Shown here: positions 27,222 through 36,190 of the stretch, in pieces
How positions within the stretch are numbered: the first letter of the stretch is position 1
How the letters are laid out: each line of letters begins with the position of its first letter
Origin: Bacillus manliponensis
GTDB lineage: Bacteria; Bacillota; Bacilli; Bacillales; Bacillaceae_G
Direction of reading: 5' to 3'
Assembly (NCBI RefSeq): GCF_000712595.1
Contig: NZ_JOTN01000008.1
Location: 124,001 to 188,000 of the forward strand
DNA: 64,000 nucleotides
Position numbers and translations under genes: made by a program
Notes under the pieces: model-generated
Told to the model about the DNA's origin: nothing
Database searches by the model: none
Seen by the model: the letters and a program-made list of their open reading frames with translations, nothing else

Positions 27222-27335
27222 ATGAGTAACAATAAGAAAAATCATAACAATAAAAACCAAGGTAAACAAAAAAGTAGTTCACATCCTAAGCACAAAACAA
27301 GCAGTAGCGCAAACTCACATAACGGTTTCCATTAA
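27222..27335 (+). CDS. Short Lys/Asn/His/Ser-rich protein
   Basis: 37 codons, MSNNKKNHNNKNQGKQKSSS and a His/Ser-rich end. A strong ribosome site (GAGGAGGGAAGCAGCC) precedes it and a terminator follows at once, so it is likely a real small gene. Composition resembles minor spore-associated peptides, but I do not recognise the family. Confidence 0.62.
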   Translation: MSNNKKNHNNKNQGKQKSSSHPKHKTSSSANSHNGFH

Positions 27336-27337
27336 AA

Positions 27338-27363
27338 AAACGGGTTCCTTTTCGGAACCCGTT
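27338..27363 (+). terminator. Terminator
   Basis: AAACGGGTTCC and GGAACCCGTTT flank five bases. Ends the yfkJ-to-small-protein transcript. Confidence 0.85.
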
Positions 27364-27423
27364 TAATTGTGATCTTTTAACAGGCGTAGGCCATTTAAAA
27401 AACGAGAATCGTACTTCCTTCAT

Positions 27424-27475
27424 GACCGATTAGTCAAGCGGTAACGCTAAAAATTGTATGAAGTTTCACTTTATT
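27424..27475 (+). repeat. Degenerate bcr1 remnant
   Basis: GACCGATTAGTCAAGCGG resembles the inner CCCGATTGGTCGGGC of bcr1, and GAAGTTTCACTTTAT is its right end. The left end is missing. Confidence 0.55.
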
Positions 27476-27565
27476 TTTATAGTTAAGTTAAAAAACTTGT
27501 GTTTTTCCTTTTGTTTTGTTACATTTTACTCTTGTTTGTAACAAGATGAGAGAGGAAGAAAAAAT

Positions 27566-28513
27566 GTGAAAGTAGAAAAAATTTTTACTCATCCACTAGG
27601 CGTTTTTATCGCTGCTATAGTTGCAACTTTTCTTTGGGGAAGTGCATTTCCTTTTATTAAACTTAGTTATACTGAGCTGCATATTCAGCCGCATGAAGTT
27701 GGTGAGCAAATTTTATTTGCGGGGTATCGATTTTTCTTATCTGGTTTTATGTTGCTTATTTTCTTTAAGTTAATTGGGCAGCGTATGGCTTTTAGACGGG
27801 AAACAACGAAGCAACTTGTACAAATTGGTTTATTTCAAACGTTTTTACAATATGTATGTTTTTATATCGGTTTGAGTTATAGCACAGGAGTAGAAGGAGC
27901 AATCTTATCGGGAACTTCATCGTTTTTTCAAATTTTAATAGCACACTTTTTATATAAAGACGATGCATTAAATGTAAGAAAAATAGTTGGTGTAACAATT
28001 GGTTTTTGCGGTGTGATTCTTGTAAATATTCCAAGAGGAGAGATGACATTTAACTTTGGAATTGGTGAACTATTACTTCTTAGTGCGGCACTTTTATATT
28101 CATATGGAAATATACTCGCAAAAGAAGGAAGTAAAACGATGGACGTTGGCTATATGACTGCCTATCAAATGATTATCGGTTCTTTTGGTCTATTATTCAT
28201 TGGAATTTTACAGGTTGGGGTTGCCCCATTTACGTTTAGTTTGAATGCGTTCCTTATGTTATTATATTTATCATTTTTATCAGCAGCTGGTTTTTGTATA
28301 TGGAACACAATTATGAAATATAACAAAGTGGGAAAAGTGTCTATGTACATGTTCTTTATTCCTATGTTTGGTGTTCTATTATCAAGCTTCATTTTGGGAG
28401 AAGAGTTACATTCCTTTATTTTATTTGGTTTAGCATGTGTAGCAGCCGGAATTATTGTTGTCAATCGTCCGCAAGGTATTAAAAGGGCAGAGAAGATAAA
28501 GCAGACAATATAA
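27566..28513 (+). CDS. EamA/DMT-family transporter
   Basis: 315 residues and ten membrane helices in two EamA repeats, with ATFLWGSAFPFIK in the first. The GTG start follows GAGAGGAAGAAAAAAT. Substrate unknown; the family exports amino acids and other metabolites. Confidence 0.88.
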   Translation: MKVEKIFTHPLGVFIAAIVATFLWGSAFPFIKLSYTELHIQPHEVGEQILFAGYRFFLSGFMLLIFFKLIGQRMAFRRETTKQLVQIGLFQTFLQYVCFYIGLSYSTGVEGAILSGTSSFFQILIAHFLYKDDALNVRKIVGVTIGFCGVILVNIPRGEMTFNFGIGELLLLSAALLYSYGNILAKEGSKTMDVGYMTAYQMIIGSFGLLFIGILQVGVAPFTFSLNAFLMLLYLSFLSAAGFCIWNTIMKYNKVGKVSMYMFFIPMFGVLLSSFILGEELHSFILFGLACVAAGIIVVNRPQGIKRAEKIKQTI

Positions 28514-28541
28514 GAAGAACAAAATATGTTCTTCTTTTTTT
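28512..28541 (+). terminator. Terminator of the EamA transporter
   Basis: AAGAAGAAC and GTTCTTCTT followed by TTTTTATTT. Confidence 0.8.
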
Positions 28542-28628
28542 ATTTGACAAATTTCGCTATAAAAAAGGAAAATGATCGTTCAATCACGAATAACATATCA
28601 ACATTTATTTATCAAGGAGCATAGTTGT

Positions 28629-29309
28629 ATGAATGAAATGTACATATTAATAGGATTACAAATTACACTACTTGTAATCGGTATGATATCTGGTGTGTGG
28701 AAATCAAATAAGACGGGGAAAAATGAACCGTTACCATTATTTATTCGCATTTTACTTAGTTTTTCGCTTACAGGAGCAGCGATATGGATGTGGGTGCAAA
28801 ATCCAGGAGATCCATATCGCCACTGGATTGCAATGGGTATGACATTTTCGACACTTGGTGATTTATTTATGGCAGGGCTTGTTCCATTTGGTCATCGTTT
28901 AATAGGAGGGATGATGACTTTTGCAATTGCTCATTGTTTTTATGTAACAGCGTTTTTACTAACAGGTATTTCAACGATAGGATTGCTAATAGGTGTAGTC
29001 CTATATGGTTTAGTTTTCATTATTGCTTGGTTTACTTTTATTCGAAATTCAAAACGAGATAAGGTATTTACAATTGGCTCTTTTATTTATGGTATTTGGG
29101 TTGGTGGAATGGCGTGTTTTGCGTTTGCTTTAGCATATGCAGGTAACGGGATATGGTGGATTCCTGCGATTGGTGGATTGCTATTTGTTATTTCAGATGC
29201 GATTATTGGAATTACAGAAATTGGAGACAGGAAAGTGAAATATGATCCACTCCTTATTTGGGCGACGTACATAGCTGCACAAATGTGTATTATATATGTT
29301 GGAATTTAA
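28629..29309 (+). CDS. YhhN-family (lysoplasmalogenase-like) membrane protein
   Basis: 226 residues with about eight membrane segments. Family motifs are FSTLGDLFMAG, the GHRLIGGMMTFAIAHCFYV segment and the C-terminal FVISDAIIGITEI. Relatives include eukaryotic TMEM86 lysoplasmalogenases; activity here is unproven. The start at 28629 follows AAGGAGCATAGTTGT. Confidence 0.85.
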   Translation: MNEMYILIGLQITLLVIGMISGVWKSNKTGKNEPLPLFIRILLSFSLTGAAIWMWVQNPGDPYRHWIAMGMTFSTLGDLFMAGLVPFGHRLIGGMMTFAIAHCFYVTAFLLTGISTIGLLIGVVLYGLVFIIAWFTFIRNSKRDKVFTIGSFIYGIWVGGMACFAFALAYAGNGIWWIPAIGGLLFVISDAIIGITEIGDRKVKYDPLLIWATYIAAQMCIIYVGI

Positions 29310-29353
29310 AAAAATCCGATTTTTACTTATACAGTAAAAATCGGATTTTTTTA
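29308..29353. terminator. Terminator
   Basis: AAAAATCCGATTTTTACT and AGTAAAAATCGGATTTTT. Can serve the convergent small gene at 29388 too. Confidence 0.88.
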
Positions 29354-29387
29354 TTGGGATAAATTATGAATATGATATAGACCTGTA

Positions 29388-29534
29388 CTACTCTGCAATT
29401 TCTTCGTAAACAAAGTACGTTACGTTATAAATATGTTCCACTTCTTCATCTGTCATATAGAGTAATTCCTCACGTTCGATTTCTTTTTTCTTCTCAATAA
29501 AATCAATCATATTTTTCCGTTCTTCTCTTCTCAT
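29388..29534 (-). CDS. BH0509-family small protein
   Basis: 48 residues starting MRREERKNMIDFIEKKK. Highly charged and helical, with ELLYMTDEEVEHIYNVTYF, which matches my memory of the BH0509 family of Bacillaceae. The ATG at 29534 follows GGAGGAGAAATACAA. Function unknown. Confidence 0.78.
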   Translation of the reverse strand: MRREERKNMIDFIEKKKEIEREELLYMTDEEVEHIYNVTYFVYEEIAE

Positions 29535-29688
29535 TTGTATTTCTCCTCCCACACTGTTTTAATACAGTTTATTTAAGTTGATACTATTATATAACAGAAT
29601 CTTTAGAAAGTTCCAGCTTTTTTCACATTTTTTTGAAGAATAATCGTTCGACAAAATATAGTGGTGAGGTTTTAACGATAAGCTGATT

Positions 29689-29835
29689 TTTATCCTGCTA
29701 TTTGCGGGCTTTAAGATCCCCACCTCAAAACTTGAGAGAACGCGAAGAAATTTAGGTGGGAGATTAACAGCCTATAAAAGCCCGATTAGTCGTGGGGATG
29801 GAGAAACCCCTTAATGATTGTTAGTCGAACTTTAT
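29689..29835 (+). repeat. bcr1 repeat, about 147 bp
   Basis: TTTATCCTGCTATTTGCGGGC at the left and CGAACTTTAT at the right, with the inner CCCACCTCAAAACTTGAG and AGGTGGGAGATTAACAGCC arms. No gene in the gap 29535-29910. Confidence 0.85.
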
Positions 29836-29870
29836 AACCTGTTAATAAGAGAGAATGTTAAAAAAGAAAA

Positions 29871-29905
29871 GCCCTCTCTCATATATTTCAAATATGAGAG
29901 AGGGG
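29871..29905 (-). terminator. Terminator of the pyridoxamine-oxidase-like gene
   Basis: CCCTCTCTCATAT and ATATGAGAGAGGG. On the minus strand it is followed by CTTTTCTTTTTT. Confidence 0.85.
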
Positions 29906-29910
29906 GAATG

Positions 29911-30327
29911 TTATAACCTTAAAAATTCAGGTTGGGAAGTGCCAGCACCATCGATGTAATAAATTGTATCTGGGTTAATTTTAATCAGTACATAGTTCGG
30001 GTCTTCAGGTCCAAGTAGCCAGCGTTTTAAACCGTTATTCCAAAATTTATTTTTTAATGTTGCATCTTCTTCAATAGAAGCAGTTCCTTCAACTTCAATA
30101 TAACTTTCATCAAAGTTTTTACTTTTTTTTCCGAGTAAAATGTGTACATTTGGATTTTTCTCGATATCAGCTATCTTTTTAGACTGGCGATCAGTCGCTA
30201 CATATAAAACAAAGTCTTCATGAAAAAAAATCATAAAGGAACTATGTGGTTTATTGTCACGAATGGTAGCAAGGACTCCAGTCTTATCATTTTGGATGAT
30301 ACTCATAATTTTTTCTTTTATATGCAT
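29911..30327 (-). CDS. Pyridoxamine 5'-phosphate oxidase-family protein (general-stress-26 type)
   Basis: 138 residues with the split-barrel flavin-binding fold. Typical segments are GVLATIRDNKPHSSFMIFF, LYVATDRQSKKIADIEKNPNVHILLG and YIEVEGTASIEEDATLKNKFWN. Probably binds FMN or a deazaflavin; substrate unknown. The ATG follows AAAAAGGAGGCATTTAC. Confidence 0.87.
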   Translation of the reverse strand: MHIKEKIMSIIQNDKTGVLATIRDNKPHSSFMIFFHEDFVLYVATDRQSKKIADIEKNPNVHILLGKKSKNFDESYIEVEGTASIEEDATLKNKFWNNGLKRWLLGPEDPNYVLIKINPDTIYYIDGAGTSQPEFLRL

Positions 30328-30424
30328 GTAAATGCCTCCTTTTTCTTTACCTCTATTACTTTTTTCTTTCCTACCATTTTTTAAACGTAAATATCATGAA
30401 ATAGGGAGGATTAGGAAAAGAATA

Positions 30425-30576
30425 ATAAAGTGAAACTTCACTCAGTGGGGGCATCCCACACTGAATGTCAGCCCGACCAATCGGGCTTTTACGGGCTGTT
30501 AATCTCCAAACTAAACTTCATTGCTTCTTTCAAGTTTTGAGTGGGGAGTCTTACAGCCCGCAAATAGCGGGATAAA
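30425..30576 (-). repeat. bcr1 repeat, full-length 152-bp copy
   Basis: ATAAAGTGAAACTTCAC at the left and CAAATAGCGGGATAAA at the right, so TTTAT at both ends on the minus strand. The following bases to 30745 contain no gene I can support. Confidence 0.88.
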
Positions 30577-30745
30577 GTGAAGCTTTCATTCAGAGGAAGA
30601 TGCTCCAACTCACGGGCTATTCGCCAAATTAGTTTAGCTGTTACTTGTCCCATTATCTTTTTTCAATTTCTCAAATTATGAAGAGAGAGTTGGACAGTTG
30701 GTGAATCGTGTAAGAAAAATATTATGAAGTGGAAGGATGAGAACG

Positions 30746-31801
30746 ATGGTTAATAAGCTCTTTTTACTAATTGTAGTGATTGGATTTCCGTTATCTATTT
30801 TAGGAAATACACTCCATTGGCCACAAACTATGATGTTTGCTGTATATTGTATTACGATTATTGCATTAGCAGGGTTTATGGGGAGAGCAACAGAAAGTTT
30901 AGCAATTGTATCGGGACCGCGAATTGGTGGGCTATTAAATGCAACTTTCGGAAATGCAGTAGAACTAATCATTTCGATATTTGCACTTCAAGCAGGTTTA
31001 GTTGAAGTTGTTCTTGCTTCGTTAACTGGTTCTGTTCTTGGTAATTTGTTATTAGTTGGCGGATTATCTTTCTTTGTAGGAGGACTCAAATATAAACGAC
31101 AAAGTTTTAATGTTTATGATGCAAGACATAATTCAGCTTTGCTTATTTTTGGAGTAGTTGTAGCATTTGTTGTTCCGGAAGTCTTTTCTATTAATATGGA
31201 TGTTGATGAAACGTTTCAGTTTAGTATTGGTATCTCAATAATTTTAATTGCTTTATATTTAGCAGCACTATTCTTTAAACTTGTAACGCACCGAGGTGTA
31301 TATCAAAGTAAAACAGAAGTAGAAGAACATGAAGAAGAACCAGAATGGTCGAAGAAAAAAGCATTGCTTATTTTAGCAATTGCAACTGCAGCGGTTGCAT
31401 ATGTATCAGAAGCACTTGTTCATACATTTACAGCAGTAGGAGAAACATTTGGGTGGTCCCAGTTATTTATTGGGGTCATTATCGTTGCGATTGTTGGGAA
31501 TGCAGCTGAACACGCGTCAGCAATTATTATGGCTTATAAAAATAAAGTAGATATTGCTGTTGAAATCGCAGTTGGTTCTACACTTCAAATTGCAATGTTT
31601 GTAGCGCCGGTTCTTGTCATTCTTTCCATGTTTTTTACTACGAAAATGCCCCTTGTATTTACGTTGCCAGAACTTGTTGTAATGGTAACAGGAGTGTTTT
31701 TAACGATTGCAATCTTGAATGATGGGGATACAAACTGGTTTGAAGGACTAACTTTGCTTGCAGCTTACTTCATTATGGGTATCGGCTTTTATTTATTGTA
31801 A
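30746..31801 (+). CDS. chaA: Calcium/proton antiporter, CaCA family
   Basis: 351 residues, about ten membrane helices. Two alpha-repeats carry GGLLNATFGNAVELIIS and VGNAAEHASAIIMAYKNKVD, each with the acidic residue that binds the cation. A charged cytoplasmic loop (EVEEHEEEPEWSKKK) separates the halves. Matches B. subtilis YfkE/ChaA. ATGs at 30737 and 30746 share the frame; 30746 has better spacing from GGAAGG. Confidence 0.92.
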   Translation: MVNKLFLLIVVIGFPLSILGNTLHWPQTMMFAVYCITIIALAGFMGRATESLAIVSGPRIGGLLNATFGNAVELIISIFALQAGLVEVVLASLTGSVLGNLLLVGGLSFFVGGLKYKRQSFNVYDARHNSALLIFGVVVAFVVPEVFSINMDVDETFQFSIGISIILIALYLAALFFKLVTHRGVYQSKTEVEEHEEEPEWSKKKALLILAIATAAVAYVSEALVHTFTAVGETFGWSQLFIGVIIVAIVGNAAEHASAIIMAYKNKVDIAVEIAVGSTLQIAMFVAPVLVILSMFFTTKMPLVFTLPELVVMVTGVFLTIAILNDGDTNWFEGLTLLAAYFIMGIGFYLL

Positions 31802-31882
31802 AAAAATTGGATAACAAACGATGGAGGAGAAAACAATATAGTATGAAGTTTAAATCGTTTAATTTAGGAAGGAGCTCTACAG

Positions 31883-32677
31883 GTGAAACGAGTATATAGT
31901 ATTTGCCTTTCTATTTTGTTATCGTTCATTTTATTATTTCCTGACAGTAGCTTTGCAAAAGTTGTAAATGTAAAAGTACCTTCATCTGTTGTAAATATTT
32001 CAAAAAACAATACGTATCCAAATCCAGCGCAAGACTTGCCAAGATTGGAGCCGAGTAAATTTACGCAAGAATTATTGAAAACGTCAGCAATTTCAATTGA
32101 AAATCCCGATTTAATTCGGTTGTTTAATGAAACATCGATTTCAAATGCCCCGCTTGCAGTAGGATATAGAGCAAAAATTTATTTAGGGCAATGGCCATTA
32201 AATTATGAGTCAAAAGAAACAACGGTGAATTGGGAATATAAACAAGTGAATCGCAACGTATACGACAATAGGGCGGGAATTTATACGCAACCACTTCGCT
32301 ATCGACAAGAAGCACAAAAGATTGTAGAAGGTGGTTTAACTTCTCAGATTCAAGATGCAGAAGATATTAAAAAGATGATGCTTCGAAAAGCGATGAGTAA
32401 AGTAAGCTTACCTCTTTCATTTAGAACAGTTGTTGGTTATGGAACACATCACGGAAGTGTTCACAATGTGATTGCAAAATATTTTGGCTATTTATATGCG
32501 TTTGCGCCAGCTGTAAGTGAAAAAGGAAAGGTGACATTTGGAGAAGTATATCTTGTGCTAAAAGGAAACAAGCGTGAGGTTATGATTAAAAATATTACGT
32601 CGCAAGGTATTAGTGCAGCGATTCCTATTCAAGATTATGTATCATTTAAATTTATTTTGACGCAAATACCGCAGTAA
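31883..32677 (+). CDS. yfkD: YfkD-family exported protein
   Basis: 264 residues with a signal peptide of about 25 (cut near SSFA). The mature part has no recognisable enzyme motif. It has the length of B. subtilis YfkD and directly follows the chaA/yfkE gene, as there. The GTG start follows AGGAAGGAGCTCTACAG. Confidence 0.87.
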   Translation: MKRVYSICLSILLSFILLFPDSSFAKVVNVKVPSSVVNISKNNTYPNPAQDLPRLEPSKFTQELLKTSAISIENPDLIRLFNETSISNAPLAVGYRAKIYLGQWPLNYESKETTVNWEYKQVNRNVYDNRAGIYTQPLRYRQEAQKIVEGGLTSQIQDAEDIKKMMLRKAMSKVSLPLSFRTVVGYGTHHGSVHNVIAKYFGYLYAFAPAVSEKGKVTFGEVYLVLKGNKREVMIKNITSQGISAAIPIQDYVSFKFILTQIPQ

Positions 32678-32679
32678 AC

Positions 32680-32711
32680 AAAAAACGTCAGCATAGGAAG
32701 CTGACGTTTTT
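32680..32711. terminator. Bidirectional terminator
   Basis: AAAAACGTCAGC and GCTGACGTTTTT, between convergent yfkD and yfkAB. Confidence 0.9.
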
Positions 32712-32712
32712 C

Positions 32713-33840
32713 TTATAGCGTAATCTTTGCTTTCTTTGTTAAGAAGTCTTCATTTGGATAATAGCTATTCTTTACAAGAACGTTTGGTCCAAGGCATTTT
32801 ATAGCTGGACAATGGCAGCTAAGTGACTTTGCCGTTTTAGATGCAGACCACCTTTCGTATGCTTGTTGCAACGTGTCTGTTTGAATATTACCAAGAAGCG
32901 GAACATCGCCAAAGTCTGTAACGATAATATTGCCATCAAAAATGTTTACATTTAAACGAGATCGTCCGTCTGGATCGTTACGAACTGTTACATTTTTGCT
33001 GCTTTGTAATTGCTTTAGTGTAGCTAAATCTCGTTCATCATCGCTACATGCATAAAATGGGAGTGTTCCAAATAACATCCATACATTCTCATCGCGAATT
33101 TGCAAGAGATGTTCAATTGCATCACGAATTTCCTCTTTTGTTAAAATTTCAAGGTTACTCGCAAAGTCACTTGGATACATTGGATGTACTTCATGACGTT
33201 TACAGCCCATCTCTTCAACAATTTGTTTATGAATATGCTCCATATGAGGTAATGTGCGCTTATTGAGCATTGTTTCTGCTGAAACGATAACTCCTGCATT
33301 AGAAAGAGCTTTACTATTTGTAATCATTCGTTCAAATAGTTTTGCACGTTGTTCATATGATGGTTTGCGGGCCATCATCGCAAATCCACCTTCAACGAAA
33401 TCATCGATTGTACCCCAGTTATGAGAAATGTGAAGAACGTCTAAATACGGAATAATTTGTTCATATCGTGCTAAATCTATAGTTAAGTTTGAATTAATCT
33501 GTGTGCGAACGCCACGTTCATGGGCATATTTTAAAAGCGGTACAACATAGTTATCAACAGATTTCTTTGACAACATTGGTTCCCCACCTGTAATACTTAA
33601 AGAACGTAAATGAGGAATTTCCTCTAGTCGTTGTAGTAAAAGGTCGATTGGAAGCGGGTCTGGATCTTTCGGTTGTAACGTGTAACCAACGGCGCAATGC
33701 TCACAGCGCATATTGCATAACGTTGTTGTTGTAAACTCAACGTTTGTTAATAATAGTTTGCCGTACTCTTCAAGGTCCATATACGCTTCCCATGGATCGT
33801 AAGAAGGAGTAATCGGCTTCAATGTTTGTGATATACTCAT
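32713..33840 (-). CDS. yfkAB: Radical SAM protein YfkAB
   Basis: 375 residues. The radical SAM cluster motif CNMRCEHC lies near residue 43. The SAM-binding SITGGEPMLS and a C-terminal Cys set (CHCPAIKC) follow. B. subtilis splits or fuses this as yfkA/yfkB in the same neighbourhood. Substrate unknown. The start lies 26 bp downstream of a bcr1 copy, which therefore forms part of its leader. Confidence 0.9.
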   Translation of the reverse strand: MSISQTLKPITPSYDPWEAYMDLEEYGKLLLTNVEFTTTTLCNMRCEHCAVGYTLQPKDPDPLPIDLLLQRLEEIPHLRSLSITGGEPMLSKKSVDNYVVPLLKYAHERGVRTQINSNLTIDLARYEQIIPYLDVLHISHNWGTIDDFVEGGFAMMARKPSYEQRAKLFERMITNSKALSNAGVIVSAETMLNKRTLPHMEHIHKQIVEEMGCKRHEVHPMYPSDFASNLEILTKEEIRDAIEHLLQIRDENVWMLFGTLPFYACSDDERDLATLKQLQSSKNVTVRNDPDGRSRLNVNIFDGNIIVTDFGDVPLLGNIQTDTLQQAYERWSASKTAKSLSCHCPAIKCLGPNVLVKNSYYPNEDFLTKKAKITL

Positions 33841-33866
33841 CTGAAATACTCCTTTGACTGTTTGAA

Positions 33867-34024
33867 ATAAAGTGAAACTTCAATTAGCGGGGGCGCTTTA
33901 TCCCTCGCTGATTGTTAGCCTGATCAATCAGGCTTTTACGGGCTGTTGCCTCTTTCAACTAAAATTTTTTGTAGTTCTCAAATTGTAGGATGTGAGTTTT
34001 ACAGCCCGCAAATAGCGGGATAAC
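33867..34024 (-). repeat. bcr1 repeat in the yfkAB leader
   Basis: ATAAAGTGAAACTTCAATTAGCGGGG at the left and CCCGCAAATAGCGGGATAAC at the right. Full-length with diverged centre; right end ATAAC instead of ATAAA. Confidence 0.85.
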
Positions 34025-34163
34025 AATTTGTCCATTCTCTATAATAGAAGAAGACGAACATTTAATAAACCATTTTGCTAAAATTGATAAAAAAATTTCG
34101 TGTTCCGCGGTATCATTTTTGCGGTATAATATAAGCAACTCGAATAAAAAGGAGAGTGCCTTC

Positions 34164-34346
34164 GTGGGAAATGCAATTCATAATCCAGATTCACAACTAG
34201 TATATTTAAAAGATCGTTTAAATATGTTTTTAGAAGTTATTGATTCAATAGAGCCTGAAGATGTTGAAATAGAAGATATCGATCGTCTTCTTGAAATGTT
34301 AGATGAATTAGAATTAAAATGTGAGCAATTTAAAAAAAGTGAGTAA
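34164..34346 (+). CDS. SE1561-family small protein
   Basis: 60 residues. The core SQLVYLKDRLNMFLEVIDSIEPEDVEIEDIDRLLEMLDELE is the SE1561 pattern, acidic and helical. The GTG at 34164 follows AAGGAGAGTGCCTTC; the earlier in-frame ATG lacks a ribosome site. Function unknown. Confidence 0.83.
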   Translation: MGNAIHNPDSQLVYLKDRLNMFLEVIDSIEPEDVEIEDIDRLLEMLDELELKCEQFKKSE

Positions 34347-34348
34347 GA

Positions 34349-34376
34349 ACTAGCGTGACGCTAGTTCTTTTTTATT
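34349..34376 (+). terminator. Terminator
   Basis: AGAACTAGCG and CGCTAGTTCTTTTTT. Confidence 0.88.
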
Positions 34377-34531
34377 GGGAAATTTATAAGGAATTGTGCG
34401 TGTATGTGTTCACAGCAACAGAAAAAAGAAAGGCTTTTTCAAAGTGCACCTCTTTAGAAAAAAGAGTATAATCGATGTGTAACAATTTTTAAAGCGTATT
34501 GGTAGCGTTCACAATTGAGGGGGAAGTAACA

Positions 34532-36055
34532 ATGAAAAAGCTTCAAGAAAGCATGTATGAACTTGTTGTTCAAACATCGACGAATTTACCAAAAGATGTT
34601 CGTCGTGTTATCCAGCAAGCAAAAGAGCGAGAGAATACAGGGACTCGTTCTGCGATGGCACTTGGTACAATCACAAATAATATTAAAATGGCGGATGACA
34701 ATATTTCGCCGATTTGCCAAGATACAGGGATGCCAACGTTTAAAATTTATACGCCAGTTGGTGTAAATCAATTAATGATTAAGGAAGCGATTTACAAAGC
34801 GATCGATCAAGCAACAAAAGATGGAAAGCTTCGTCCAAACTCAGTTGATTCTTTATTTGGTGATAACAGTGGCAATAACTTAGGACCAGGGACACCAGTT
34901 ATTAAGTTTGAACAATGGGAAAAAGATTACATTGATGCACGTTTAATTTTAAAAGGTGGCGGATGTGAAAATAAAAATATCCAATACAGCTTACCGTGTG
35001 AATTAGAAGGGCTTGGGAAAGCGGGGCGTGATTTAGAAGGGATTCGTAAATGTCTTCTGCATGCTGTATATCAAGCGCAAGGACAAGGTTGTAGTGCTGG
35101 TGTAATCGGTGTTGGAATTGGAGGAGACCGCACGTCTGGTTACGAGTTAGCGAAAAATCAATTATTCCGTACATTAGATGATACAAATCCAATCAAAGAA
35201 CTTCAGCAATTAGAAGAGTATGTAATGGAAAATGCAAATAAGCTTGGCATTGGTACGATGGGATTTGGTGGTGAAACGACGTTACTTGGTTGTAAAATTG
35301 GTGCATATAACCGCCTTCCAGCAAGCTTCTATGTTTCTGTTGCTTATAATTGCTGGGCATATCGCCGTCTAGGAATTACGATTCATCCAGAAACGGGAGA
35401 AATTATTGATTGGTTGTATCAAGACGGTGAAGATACATTAAAGCAAGAAGACAAACAAAATAAAACTGAGCAACGTGAAATTGTGTTGCAAGCGCCAATT
35501 ACAGAAGAACAAATTCGCGAACTAAAAGTTGGTGATGTTGTAACAATTAACGGCATGATGTACACAGGCCGTGATGCAATTCATAAGCATTTAATGGATA
35601 ACGATTGTCCTGTAGATTTAAATGGACAAGTTATTTATCACTGTGGTCCAGTTGTTGTGAAAGATGATAATGACAATTGGAAAATTAAAGCGGCTGGTCC
35701 AACGACAAGTATTCGTGAAGAGCCGTATCAAGGTGATATTATGAAGAAGTTTGGCATCCGTGCTGTTATCGGTAAAGGTGGCATGGGAGCAAAAACGCTA
35801 GCTGCTCTCGGAGAACATGGCGGTGTGTATTTAAATGCTATCGGTGGTGCAGCTCAGTACTATGCAGAGTGCATTCAAGAAGTAGAAAATGTAGACTTCT
35901 TACAGTTCGGTATTCCAGAAGCGATGTGGCATTTACGTGTAGAAGGATTTAAGGCAGTTGTTACAATGGATTCTCATGGAAATAGCTTACACGCGGACGT
36001 AGATAAAACATCGTTAGAAAAATTAGCACAATTTAAAGAGCCAGTTTTTAAATAA
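34532..36055 (+). CDS. fumA: Fumarate hydratase, class I (iron-sulphur)
   Basis: 507-residue class I fumarase with alpha and beta parts fused, interconverting fumarate and malate. Cluster-ligand candidates are in SPICQDTGMP, GGGCENKNIQY and GCSAGVIGVGIGGDR; the C-terminal half has GPTTSIREEPYQ and the VIGKGGMGAKT loop. The start at 34532 follows GAGGGGGAAGTAAC. The oxygen-sensitive enzyme type fits the anaerobic genes elsewhere in the window (dcu, pfl). Confidence 0.92.
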   Translation: MKKLQESMYELVVQTSTNLPKDVRRVIQQAKERENTGTRSAMALGTITNNIKMADDNISPICQDTGMPTFKIYTPVGVNQLMIKEAIYKAIDQATKDGKLRPNSVDSLFGDNSGNNLGPGTPVIKFEQWEKDYIDARLILKGGGCENKNIQYSLPCELEGLGKAGRDLEGIRKCLLHAVYQAQGQGCSAGVIGVGIGGDRTSGYELAKNQLFRTLDDTNPIKELQQLEEYVMENANKLGIGTMGFGGETTLLGCKIGAYNRLPASFYVSVAYNCWAYRRLGITIHPETGEIIDWLYQDGEDTLKQEDKQNKTEQREIVLQAPITEEQIRELKVGDVVTINGMMYTGRDAIHKHLMDNDCPVDLNGQVIYHCGPVVVKDDNDNWKIKAAGPTTSIREEPYQGDIMKKFGIRAVIGKGGMGAKTLAALGEHGGVYLNAIGGAAQYYAECIQEVENVDFLQFGIPEAMWHLRVEGFKAVVTMDSHGNSLHADVDKTSLEKLAQFKEPVFK

Positions 36056-36064
36056 TATGTAAAA

Positions 36065-36097
36065 CAAAGGACACTTCTGAAAAATGAAGTGTCTTTT
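36065..36097 (+). terminator. Terminator of the fumarase gene
   Basis: AAAGGACACTTC and GAAGTGTCTTTT. Confidence 0.85.
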
Positions 36098-36190
36098 GCT
36101 TTATATTGGAATGAATGGAAAAACATAAGCGGCATGAAATAATAGGTTACACAGAAACTATACGTAACATGCATTGAAAGGAGTTTATGT

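Noticed and set aside
27424-27475. Full bcr1 element
   Set aside because: Only the right end and a degenerate inner arm are recognisable, so it is listed as a remnant.
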